DNA of 64,000 bases from Ambrosia x helenae (taxonomy: Eukaryota; Streptophyta; Magnoliopsida; Asterales; Asteraceae), in contig CM061228.1 in NCBI GenBank assembly GCA_030844895.1, positions 59,970,033-60,034,032 on the forward strand. The letters are read 5' to 3'. The notes beneath the pieces are model-generated. The model was given only the letters and a program-made list of their open reading frames with translations. It was not told the DNA's origin and did no database searches. Positions 25,985 through 37,079 of the stretch are shown one piece after another. Position 1 is the first letter of the stretch, and each line of letters starts with the position of its first letter. Position numbers and translations under genes: made by a program.

Positions 25985-26108
25985 ATTATAAACTGAAAGT
26001 AATCACCAACTGACCTATAGATCAGTTGGTGATGCCTTGCTGTTTTAAACACACTGAACCTGTGGAGGGACTGGAGTTCGAGCCTTGCACACAACACAAT
26101 TTTTTTTT
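25985..26108 (+). repeat. tRNA-like (SINE-head) segment with T-tail, plus strand
   Basis: TAGATCAGTTGGTGATG (A-box-like, about 26017-26033) is followed about 40 bp later by GGAGTTCGAGCCT (B-box-like, 26072-26084) and a run of T at about 26099. Short tRNA-headed units ending in T are typical of some plant SINEs. A hairpin with 11-bp arms (TCACCAACTGA / TCAGTTGGTGA, 26002-26031) overlaps the A box. Confidence 0.5.
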
Positions 26109-27673
26109 AAACCTTTTTGTTTATATATTTAATCTACTAATCTTTTAAAATAGTTTTTAAATACTAAAAGTGGGTTATAAATTCTACAAAAATTACTGTA
26201 TGATCTTCTAATGGTAAAAGTTCATTTTACAATTTTTAGTTTTTCAAAAATAATTTACTTAATTTATATTATAAATATTACAAGTTTATTCATTTAAAAT
26301 TATAAAATTCAATAAAAATATCTAAACGATTTTATTAAATCTCACAAAAATTATTCTAAACTTGTACATCCTTAAACATTTCAGAAATTATTTTTAATTC
26401 AGAAAAACCGTGCATTTCATATTTTTAATTAATTTTTGTTATTTTTAATCATAAATAATTCATAACAAATTCATTTTTCTATATTTTTGTACCAAAATTT
26501 TACATAAATTATTTCTATTCATTTGGAACAGAAATACAATTTTTAATTCAAGAATTCTTTAATTTTAACATTTTTAGATATTAAAGTCATATTTTGACAA
26601 TTTGAAATAAATAGATTAAATATTCTATTTTCAAGAAAATAATTTTATAAAAAATATTTTCATACTAAAAACTTTGTATTGTGACCATCTTTAACTTAAA
26701 ATTACAAAAAGACTTTTATTCATTTATTTATTAAATTTCTTATATTTAATAAACAATTTGATTATTAATCAAAAAATACTTATCCCCAATTCGAAACCCT
26801 AGAATTCCATGTACCCTAGAGTTATTCCTTACACATTATTAAATTCTTTAGGTTGATTATTTGGAATATTTCCAACGCATACTTTGTTGTCCAGTTCCAT
26901 TACAAGCTATTACGTAAACAGTGAGTATTCCTACCCCTTTTTGCTTTTATACATTTTTGGGGTGTTACATGTACACTATTACAATTTCAAATACAAGTTT
27001 ACATTTTTACAATACAATTCTAGTACTATGTGCATTGCTTACAACGTGCTTTATGCTTAGACATTACATGTGGATTACATTTGTACTTAGTGAAATCATT
27101 AACATGGTACAAGCCGACCTTAACATTGGATAGCGCTATTTGGATTGACAACCCGCCTAGATTGATTCTCCCCCTTTTTCATCGGAGAATCCGTGGCCAG
27201 TGTTAAGTTATCATCCATTGATTGGTTGAGTACACTACAGTTCATACAGTACATTATACAGTCACAGGGTTGATTTCGCTCATTTGTATGATACATGGTT
27301 TACATATTTGCATTGTAGCTTGCACTTGAATTGTATAACTTTTTAACCTACTATATATATCAAATCTAGGAATGCTCACCAACATTTCATATGTTGACCA
27401 AACCTATTTTGTACATGTTTCAGGTGCAGTTTGATCTAGTGCTTTAGCAAGAGACATTTAGTGTTTTATTTCAATTCAGTTATTTCAATATTTACATTTC
27501 ATTTAGACAATGTAATTTCCATTTCCATGTAAGACAATTTTGATTATTCAATAATATTTACATTTTAGTACCATGAGCTTTTGAACAATCGTCACTACGT
27601 GGCACCTCGATGATTCCGCCATCGGTTGGGGTGTTACAACCTCGATGTTTCCGCCATCGGTTGGGGTGTTACA

Positions 27674-29928
27674 GATTGGTATCAGAGCCTTGGTTATAGG
27701 GAATTAGGTTATTAGAAAAATAATCTAGTCTATAACCTTAGGACTTTAACTAGTACTTGCTTCAATTACTTGCAGCTCTACCTTATCCTATTCTCTATCC
27801 CTATCCTCATCCTTATTCTTAGCCTAACTTGGTCTTGCCTACTCTCTTTCACTTACTTGCTACAATCCTAACGTACTCCTAGATTATTAAGGCAAATTCG
27901 TTGGGCTTAGACCTGATCTGTTTTGATAAGCCAACATTTTCGTTTATTCGGGGTTAGATATTTACAATCTTTGTGTTTCATTTTCATTTATACCCCATCA
28001 CTCTCATTTAAATTCTAAGTTTTGAATGTCAAAATTTTTGTAATTCAAATTTATTTTCTTCCTTGTATAATTTCCTCATTAGCCTAAATTTCATGAATCA
28101 TTTGTGGATTTCATAATTATGCTTCATTTTACAAACTTATAATATTATCCGTACATTTAATTATTTTCAACATATAACCCAAATCATACGTCTCCCTTTG
28201 TAACATGTTACACATTTTACTTCTTAAATCTATTACCTTTGATGATTCTGGCCACTTTTATCTTAAACCTCCCCTACATTTTTATTTATATTTTTTAGGT
28301 ACCATGAACCGTAAAATTTCATCACATTCAAGATTTTAAAATCATTGTTCAAACTGTAACCTCATAACCTGAGTATTCTCTAGCACAGCACTAAAGATTT
28401 CTTAATATTGTCAAAATTTCATCACCTATAAACTATGGAAAATACATATTTTTGTCAAAAGATGTCCACAAACTTAATTTCTAAGTCCAAATGAGTTCAA
28501 ATGTTTATTCATTGGCGTAACAAAGAATTTTCAATATAATGTCACCTTGATCTGTAAAACCTAATGTCGTGTTTAAAAATCCCCAGCTAACTGAAATATT
28601 CTTATTTAAAGCCACTTAGTTTGTACTATTTAACAACTTTTGTTTTATGTAAAATAAAATCTTTCCATCCTCATGAACAAAACATTGACACCTACTTATT
28701 TACAACATGTTCGAACTTCTATGATTCTTGGCTTTCACCACAATCATGTTTTCTCACACGCTCAATTTTAATATTTGATTCAAACCCCACGATTCATGCT
28801 GCTAAATAATCTCCTTACTATATGTGCCTCTTTGAAAACCTATAAACAAACCCTTTATTAACTATTTTCACGCGCACTATCTTTCATAACCTTGATGATA
28901 CTTTGAGTTCTTCATCATCGTATCAAGAACTAAATTCATATCCTTCACCTTCTCAAACATGAGCTAGTTACCCATGATAACCAAACTATTGAAACTTGAT
29001 TGTGTGTTGCATCAAACTTAATCCTTAGTTATACATGAGGATTCGATTATCTACCATATTTGAACATTTGAATATAAACTATTTGCTATAGACACACCTA
29101 GAGTCATTAACCTTGTCTAGGGCAACTCTATTACAACTCGCATGCTATACTTGATACTTGATTGCTTACATCCACATATTATCAATTTGCAATTTATGTG
29201 TGTAATAATTGGTACACTTAATCAAACAACTGATAGAGGATGAAGTACTTGCTCAACAGTTAGTAGAGTACCAAATAACCTACTCAACGATTGGTAAAGG
29301 TCATCATGCCTGCTCAACAGTCGGTAGAGGCCCTACAACCTGCTCAACGACTGGTAGAGGCTATCGCACCTGCTCAACAATTGGTAGAGGTTCTTACTCA
29401 CTAATTGGTAGAAGTCTTTTTTCCTACTCAACAGTTGGACTCATTTTTTTAATACATTGTATACGATTCAATCACAAGGTTACTTTGCATTACTTACATG
29501 TGTGTTTAGAGTCATAGAAGGACACAAAACCCTAATGTAAGGTAAATTGGTGATTGCGGTCCGGAACGTAATCATGAATTTACAGGTACGTTAAGGTAGT
29601 GTGAAATTCTATCAAGGTTTTCGGTAGATACCCAATTACAAACCCTAGTAGTTGGTAGTTCATTTTAGTCAATCAAAACATGCGTACGGTTAGTACATTT
29701 ATACAGACCCTTACCCTCCTAGTTTGTTCGGACCCACGTAATCCAACTTTTATTCCTATTCACTTCACCTTATAACTCAAACATATCATCCCATCATTCG
29801 AAACACTTTATCGTAGCACCTATAAAATTTTGACATACTAAGCGGTTGACGTCCAAACATTCACCCAACTACCCTCAACCTGCATTATTTTATAACTTCG
29901 GCACGAAGTTCCCAAAAGTAGGGGAGAC
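27674..29928 (+). other. Interior of the LARD-like element, non-coding
   Basis: Begins with the primer site and a post-PBS hairpin (GGTTATAG 27692-27699 pairing perfectly with CTATAACC 27730-27737). The rest has no Gag or Pol similarity. A degenerate tandem of about 30-bp units (core CTGCTCAACAGTCGGTAGAG) fills 29225-29440 and accounts for the 102-aa ORF there. Confidence 0.7.
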
Positions 29929-32196
29929 TGTAACATCGCGTATTTTTTCCCAATTATTAAACTTTTTGTACAAGACTAACCATGTCTAAATTTTATTTAT
30001 TTCAAAACATTTTAATAATAATAAAAATAAAAATAAAAATAAAAATAAAAATAAAAATAATAATAACTACATGATTTTGGTTTATGATTAACAAGAGTTT
30101 TGGGATGAGACAAAACCTTCCATAATAAAACCTTCCATAGTAACCCCTAATCAACCGTAATCAAATTCACAACCACGGATTAAATGCTCGGTCAACATTC
30201 TTCATTTTCAAAACAAATGAAAAGGTTATAAGTTGTTAATTACTACAAGTATGATAAATTTCTTTTTTTTTCTTTTTCGTGACCTACCATTCCAAAAGAA
30301 AAGCCAATTATTTCTTTTAATGAACACAAACAATAACACTGACAAAATGCTAAACTTTTGTATGCAACTGTTGACCATATCCCAAATTCGCTTCCTTCGT
30401 TTGACTCATTTGGCAGCTACCACAATCAATCACATATTTAATATTTTCCATACCTCCTACCGTGATGTACGCGATCTTTTAAAACAATAATAATTTTGCT
30501 TCCTATTTCATCTTCAATTATAGTCAAAAGTTTAGAAAATTTCTAAATATCAAAACCGCGTTTATTTAAACCCATGAAACAAACATTCCCCTACTCATTT
30601 TTAACCATAATCGACATCTCTCCTTCACACTCCGTCTACATTTCTTCCCCTTTCTTGCAACTCCGGTGAACAAACCGACACCGACGACGAACGACACCCT
30701 CCTAATCTCAACTGGCTCACAAAATGATCTCCGAACTGCCTTCAGATCTAATCAAACAATCTTAGACCAGGTTCTGAATTAATGCCGGTCCAAATACCTT
30801 GCATCACCATAACCGCCACCGTTTGCCGCCCAAGCCATCTCTTATTAATCACACATCATCAACCTGAAAACATTCCCGACACTATCCGCATCCTACCTCT
30901 TCCGCACCTACAACGGTCATCGTTGTCTTGTTATATACGGCGACGCAAAACCCAACCATACCAGTCAACCCTTGTCACCAACCACCGCATCACCTCTATT
31001 CTGTCTAAAACCTCTGGTCCTATCACCACCAGCATACCCCGCTATTGTCGTGTTTCGGTTACCGCAATGCCACCGCCTAACCACGAGATTTCTATTGGTT
31101 TTTCGATTTCTTCACGTTCGGCGACCAAGGTATTTTAATAACCATCCTTCAAAATTAAAAATTAGATATCCGAAATTTGGTTGGTTTCGATAACTCTGGC
31201 GACAATGGACCTATTATGATGTTTTTTTTTTTTTTTTGTATTTGATAATTTGAATATGAGTCCATTATGGTTCTTACCTGTTTGGCTCATGTATGGTAAA
31301 CTAATAATAATAACAATATTAATATTAATATTAATAATAATGAAATAAAAGAAAAATCAAACCTCGTAGACTTTGGATAGAACCCATTCTTTTCTTTTGC
31401 ACTTATGACAATGGTGATCTTCTTGTTAGATGAGTTCACGGATAATCTACTAAGGTTTTATTCATTACGCACTTTCACAGTTTATATTTTATCTAAATTG
31501 GATGGATAGCTTCAAGCCACTTTTGAAGCATGTTTAGACATAATATGTTTTTCAAATAAGTTGGTAATAAAACATTATGTATTTTACACGGCATTTTTAT
31601 AATTATAGTGTCATTGTGCTAATAAATTTGTGGGTTCAAAACATTGTTTTTATTTATGACGAAATGGATATGATTATATATATACAGTACAACTTTTAAT
31701 TCATTTTTCACTTTTATTTAAAAAAAAAAAAGATAAGTCTGTGTCGCCAAGAAATCGATTAATCAACAAATCATATAGCGAGTTATGTTAGTAAAAATTT
31801 TAATGACGAACATATAGGTTCAAGCAATAATTCTTTGATTCTCATCAGTTTCTTGCAAGTTCACCACCACAATCAAGGTGAGTTTACGTAACCATGTTTT
31901 TGCTAAACTTTTATACTAAAACTATTTGCTTGACATGGCTTATGTATTCTCACCAACTTCTAGTTGACCCCCCCCCCCCCATTTTTCCAAACTCAACAGG
32001 TAATATTGATGCTTGAAGTCTAGAGCTAGCATGAGGAGTTATTTGAAGCTTTGCTTGATTATTTGATGTAGACTTTAATGTAATTCAATATTGTAATGAA
32101 ATAAAGGATTATCTAAACTTGTGTACTACCATGAGCTACTGAACAATCATTCATACGTGGCACCTCGATGTTTCCGCCATCGGTTGGGGTGTTACA
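29929..32196 (+). repeat. 3' LTR of the LARD-like element
   Basis: TGTAACATCGCG…GGGTGTTACA, preceded by a polypurine tract. It matches 22425-25015 plus 27644-27673, apart from the 365-bp deletion and a few homopolymer or microsatellite length differences, for instance in the AAAATA repeats near 30020. Confidence 0.88.
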
Positions 32197-32220
32197 GATT
32201 GGTATCAGAGCCTTGGTTAT

Positions 32221-33413
32221 GTTTGGGATGATATTTCGAGGTGTTTCGAATGTGTTTGATGATATTTCGAGGTGTTTCGAATGTGTTTGAAGCGTTTTTA
32301 GGAAAAATTGTACAACAGGGGCGAACCTGGACTCCTTCGACCGATCGAAGGTGCGAAGGAGAGAATCCAGGGTCGAACCTGGGTTATGTTTGGGCAAACG
32401 TGTTAAAATGGGCGAAGGAGACATCAAACGGTCGAACGAAACATAAAACGGGCGAAGGAGACTTAAAACGGGCGAAGGAGACTTAATCTGACTGGTTCGA
32501 CCGTTCTGATGCAGAAATGAGATTTTTGATACAAACTAAGTGTTTTATGCTTAAACCTTATGTGTAATCTATGTGTACTTGATTAGTTAGGGTAATGGGT
32601 CACCAACGGGATGTCGGGTCGGTCTAGTGTGTCGGTTAAACATTTGAACGCTATCTAAGGTGAGTTCACGGCCCCACTTTTACTGCTTTAACTTTTGGGG
32701 GAGAAAACATGCGCTAAACTATTTTGGTAACATATGTCATACTATGGTTTTTAACTTGTATTGCTATACGATCTTTGAAAGTCCCGGGGAAACCATGAAT
32801 GTGCGTGGATGCTCAACGGGGGAAATGTGGATAGATCTATTGGGCTTGACAAACCCCACTCGACGGCTTGGAGGGCCGGGCGGGTGCATATTGTCTCGAA
32901 CTGGTAACACTCGTAGCGTGGCTACAACACATCGGGCTGAACACAGGGTAACAGTCTAGTAATGGTTTTCCAATCGTAGTAGTAATAAAACATACGCCTA
33001 GCTAGCGTACTTGGTAACATTGATATAGTATGGACATGGTAACGTTTTGGTAACACTTGGTAACACTTGGTAACACATTGAATAAACATGTGAACTCACC
33101 AGCATTATATGTTGACGTCTTTTTGGCATGTTTTTCTCAGGTCGCTAAGGTAGCAACAAATGGAACTAGGCGCACGAGTCTGCATTGGCGTCTAGGCTTA
33201 GTTCATGTTTTGTAATAACACTTGGTACTTTTGGTCTATGGTCTGTAATTTGTTAAACGCTTCCGCTACTGGTTTTAAGTTTATGAAAACTATGTTCATT
33301 TTGATTGTCATAAGTCTTCATATAGAGTTGTTTATTGTGATCGTTGACTTGGATCCTGGTTTGTCATGCGCCTCGCGGTAAAACTCCGCAAGTGGAAATT
33401 TGAGGGTGTGACA
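32221..33413 (+). repeat. 5' LTR of the Tekay-like element, second part
   Basis: Resumes within the LTR with a duplicated ~36-bp phrase (GATATTTCGAGGTGTTTCG twice). The second TTCGACC array is at 32316-32505, the splice donor AAG|GTGAGTT at 32659/32660 and the acceptor CTCAG|GTCGC at 33140/33141. The LTR ends GGGTGTGACA. About 150 bp near 32650 are missing compared with the 3' LTR. Confidence 0.85.
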
Positions 33414-33941
33414 GATTGGTATCAGAGCCAATGGTTATAGTGAACTAGGACTGCATGTAGAGTCTGGTCTATAGCCGAGTCGCACACACTAGACGGTCAC
33501 ATACTTTGAGTCTATTAGTGGGATACGTACTAACGTTGTCGGGGTGTCCTTACATCATCATCATGCTTCTCTGTTACATCATCCGCTTTTATTCGGGTTT
33601 TTACCTACGCTTGTCTTCTTCTTCTGGATTGAAGAAGGAGGGGTTAATTTGTTGGTTCTAGCACACACACACCTCCTTACACTTGCACCTATCGTAACAC
33701 GTTACTAGGCGACGACATTCGGTGACCGGAGTCTGGATTAGGGGTACATCTGGAGGACCATGTAGAGCAGTTTATCATTTTGGGTGCACACGAAATAATA
33801 AACTGGAATGCATGAAAATCCCGATGGACTTCGAGTTTGGATGTATAGTCCTGGATTTGTCCTAGGTTAACTCTTGAAAATTTCTAGTGGGTTGACACTA
33901 TAAGTGAATCTGAATTCCTCGATTTCTTGATTTGTTAGATC
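33414..33941 (+). promoter_or_regulatory. Leader: primer-binding site, two conserved hairpins, two start-stop codons
   Basis: The primer site TGGTATCAGAGCC is at 33417-33429. Next comes a hairpin pairing GGTTATAG (33433-33440) with CTATAGCC (33469-33476), with ATGTAG in its loop. A second ATGTAG at 33760-33765 lies two bases before a 15-bp-arm hairpin (33768-33782 and 33791-33805) with loop GGTGCACA. A TTGTTAG|ATC acceptor-like end adjoins the gag ATG. Confidence 0.8.
33768..33805 (+). promoter_or_regulatory. Leader hairpin with palindromic loop GGTGCACA
   Basis: The arms CAGTTTATCATTTTG and CGAAATAATAAACTG pair at 14 of 15 positions (one G·U) with the same single mismatch position as the hairpins at 6299 and 38736. 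Stem pairs differ from those copies by matched changes on both sides. The gag ATG is 136 bases downstream. Confidence 0.85.
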
Positions 33942-35707
33942 ATGTCTGGTGCTCGCGGTGGTGGACGTCGTGGTGGCGGCGGTGGCCGTGCTGGCGGCGG
34001 TGGTCGTGCTGGAGGCGGTGGTCGTGGTAACATCAACATGACCCAAGCGGAACTAAACAACTTGCTACAGCAGCAAGTAAACATGGCTATGGCTAATTTT
34101 CAGGCTGGGATTAATGCCATGGGTGGTGAGTTGCTTTCTGTCGACCTTGCCTCATTCTTGGGTTTCATGTCCTTTCGTTTGTGTTTTACTCGTATACCGT
34201 GTTTCAGGTGTTGTTGCCAATCCACCCCCACCTCAGTGCTCTTATAAGAAGTTTCGGGACTGTCAGCCCCATAACTTCGCTGGAACTGAGGGAGCGGTGG
34301 GACTGCTCCGATGGCTGGAGAAGGTTGAGTCTGTGTTCGTCATGTGCAACTGTCCTGCTGGGGACCGGGTGAAGTATGCTACTGCGACATTTGAGGGGCC
34401 TGCACTGTCGTGGTGGAATGCTACTACTCAGAACATGGGGTTAGGGGAGGCTATTGCTATGCCTTGGGCGGAGTTTGTGCAGCTGTTGAGAGGTGAGTAC
34501 TGTCCGAGAGAGGAGATACAGAAGCTGGAACATGAGGTCTGGAGCTACAAGATGGTTGGGTCAGAGATCGAAGAGTACACTGTGAGGAGGAATGAGCTGG
34601 CGGTGTTGTGCCCTGATTTGCACACACCCGAGTATAGGAGGATCGAGCACTATGTGTCTGGGCTAGTGCCGGAGATTGCTGGGTTGGTGGCTGCTGGGAA
34701 CCTTCCCACTATTGCTGAGGTTGTCCGATCAGCTCATCGGATGACTAACCTGAAGGTGGCAGAAGGTGTTTTGCCTCCTAAAGGTACTGCTGTGAAGGTT
34801 TCTGAGGGGAGCAAGAGGAAGTGGGATAGTGTGGGGAAGAGTGTTGTGCCAGCTCAGCCGGCAAGGAAGTTTGATTCATCTGGATCTTCTTCTGGGCAGA
34901 AGTTGAGTGGGTATGTTGGGAAGCATCCCAAGTGCAACAAGTGTGGTTTTCAACATACTGGGAATTGTGATTGGGCTCGTTGTCATCGGTGCCATCAGTT
35001 GGGGCATCATGCTAAGGATTGCAGGGTGGCACTCACCCCAACTCAGATTCCTGCTGCTGCTCCTACTCCTGCTACTCAGGGGACTCTAGGAAAGCAGGGG
35101 TGCTATAACTGTGGTGACACGGGACACTTCAAGCGTGAATGTCCCAAACTGAAGCAGGGCGATAATGGGAGGGGCGGAACGGTAATGGGAACAACGGCGG
35201 CGGAGGCAGGACTGCACGTGCTTTCGTCATTGGATCTGCAGAGGCTAGGCAGGATCCAGACACTGTTACCGGTACGTTCCTTCTTAATGATCGCTATATT
35301 TCTGTCTTGTTTGATTTTGGTGCCGATAAGAGTTTCGTATCTATGGACATTAGTCGATTGCTAGATATAGTACCCACACCTTTAGAGGCTAAGTACTTAA
35401 TAGAATTGGCTAATGGTAAGAAAATCGAAGCGACACACACCCTCAGGGAGTGTCGCTTGGAACTGTCGGGTTTGTCTTTCCCCATTGACCTTATGCCGGT
35501 ACCCCTGGGTAGTTTTAATGTCGTTGTCGGCATGGATTGGTTATCGTTGTATCGCGCGGAGATCGTTTGTTTTGATAAGGTTATTCGGATCCCTCTCCCT
35601 GATGGAGAGACTCTTTCGGTTCATGGCGAGAAAAGTGGTGCTCCGTTGAGCATCATTTCTAGCATGAAAGCCCGTAAGTACCTTCGAAGGGTTGTTCGGC
35701 CATTCTG
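33942..35707 (+). pseudogene. gag and start of pol (protease), Tekay-like element
   Basis: Exon 1 (33942-34125) encodes an RGG-rich N-terminus and an NMTQAELNNLLQQQ segment. An 82-bp intron follows (34126-34207). Exon 2 carries the capsid-like region (KKFRDCQPHNFAGTEG, WWNATTQNMG, EYRRIEHYVSGLVPE) and zinc knuckles (CNKCGFQHTGNC, CHRCHQLGHHAKDC, CYNCGDTGHFKREC). A one-base frame break near 35165-35185 precedes an aspartic protease domain whose active-site triplet reads D-F-G instead of D-S/T-G (LFDFGADKSF). The gene is interrupted at 35707 by the insertion of another gypsy element and continues at 45713. Confidence 0.85.
34126..34207 (+). other. 82-bp intron inside gag
   Basis: GTGAGTTGC … TTTCAG, phase 1. 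The gag frame stays open only if it is removed: the upstream frame ends soon after and the downstream frame starts in a different phase. A second element (39064-39145) has an intron of the same length, phase and position, whereas the gags at 6472 and 58848 are colinear without it. Confidence 0.75.
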
Positions 35708-36959
35708 TGTGACACCTGGCAAATTCGGGTTAACAACGTTGTCTAGATGAAAGTCTACCTTAGCGAGTCACGCGTATATTGTACTTAACTGGGTTAGTTA
35801 AGTCGGGTTATGGTTCGGGAACTATTGGTTAGTCTAGAAGATCATTGGATGTTGGTCTAGAGGTTCGTTAGATGTCAGTCCTTAACCAAGTGTACAAACG
35901 GTGACGATCGGTAGGATCGTCAGGGTATACGGAACATACGAGTCTCGAGTCCCGGGAATTGGTGAACGAGTGTAAACATGTGTATTTACTTGTGTTATGT
36001 GTTTACAATCATTATATGACTTGTCGGTATGTTAATATGTGTTAACATACGTTAAAACGGGGTTTAACGCGCAAAACGCACCAAACCAACCCCTATTGGC
36101 GATTAGGAGGCCTAATCACCAATAGGGGAGGCGATTAGGCAAGGTTAGATGCGATTAGGGTCCTAATCGTGTCTATCTTTAGGCGATTAGGCCCCAATTG
36201 CATGAATTTCATGCGATTAGCAGCCCTAATCGCATGAACTGCTGCACAATCGCGTGTAACGTGCTGGAACGACTAGAAACGCCTATAAATAGAACACTTA
36301 ACCTCCTAAACTCCCTAATATCAACCCTAGTCGTCCCATAACCGCCCCACACACCTAAACAACCTCTGGAAGGCGATTTTGATCAAAAACACAAGGTTTC
36401 AAGGTCTAACCATCAATCTTTTACAATTCTAAGGTTTGATTCTTATCCATAACACTTTGTAAATGTTTTTAATCTATCCCTAATGGTCCAGACCTGTTCA
36501 TAAACAAAAAAGGGCTTTCTGAAAATCGTCAATAAAGGTTGTTAATCGGATTATAACTAATTAACATGCGTTATGGGTATGTATGATTAGAAAGATAGGA
36601 TTTTTATGGATCTTGATGATGTTTTGATGTGTTATCATGCTAGGTCAGAGGTAATATTGTTAGTATGATGATAGGAACCTCAGTAATCGGATAATAGGGT
36701 TATGCTTACATGCGTTAATTGATGTTGCATGCTATGTGTATAGTGTTTGGATTGATTTGGTTGCATGCGGGACTGATAATACGAGGTTGAACGAAGGGTT
36801 TTGGGTTAAACATGTTTAGGATAGTGTTTGGGATGATATTGGGTAGTTACACACGTTCTGGATCTGATCTGGGGTGTTAAACGCGCGAAAAACCGGAACA
36901 GCATGGTTACAGGCGATTAGCAAGGCTAATCGCCTATAATTCATGAGATTGGGGAGCCA

Positions 36960-37079
36960 ATTGCATGTAAGTTCACGTGATTAGCCCTAATTGCATGTAA
37001 GTTCACGTGATTAGCCCTAATTGCATGTAAGTTCACGTGATTAGCCCTAATTGCATGTAAGTTCACGTGATTAGCCCTA
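36960..37079 (+). repeat. 30-bp tandem repeat, 4 copies
   Basis: Units begin ATTGCATGTAAGTTCACGTG at 36960, 36990, 37020 and 37050. The 3' LTR has six copies (44261-44440). An ORF across the 3' copy is only the 30-bp period read in frame. Confidence 0.95.

Larger units (their letters stand above)
25016..27638 (+). mobile_element. Solo LTR of a related gypsy-type element
   Basis: TGTGACATCC…GGGTGTTACA, 2623 bp, with a perfect 5-bp duplication ACCTC on both sides (25011-25015 and 27639-27643). There is no internal region, primer site or second LTR, as left by LTR-LTR recombination. Its last 40 bp closely match the end of the LTR it sits in, so host and guest are related families. It contains a (TAA)n microsatellite (about 25037-25086), two tRNA-like Pol III promoter segments and several AT-rich kilobases without genes. 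Confidence 0.88.
22425..32220 (+). mobile_element. Gag-less (LARD-like) LTR element in the gypsy LTR, with a solo LTR nested in it
   Basis: The LTR starts TGTAACATCGCG and ends GGGTGTTACA. The 5' LTR is 22425-25015 plus 27644-27673 and the 3' LTR is 29929-32196. The primer site TGGTATCAGAGCC is at 27677-27689 and the polypurine tract AAAAGTAGGGGAGAC ends at 29928. The 2.25-kb interior has no coding potential. The right end is abnormal: after the 3' LTR come another 24 bases of primer-site sequence (32197-32220), then host LTR. No TSD is present and host sequence is missing, so recombination reshaped the right border. Confidence 0.82.

Noticed and set aside
30782..31138. 118-aa ORF in the LARD-like 3' LTR
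   Set aside because: The equivalent 5' LTR stretch has the frame opened only in shorter pieces; composition is that of an LTR with CCACC-rich runs.
36960..37079. Regular 30-bp repeats resembling a CRISPR array
   Set aside because: Head-to-tail repeats without spacers, inside a plant retrotransposon LTR.
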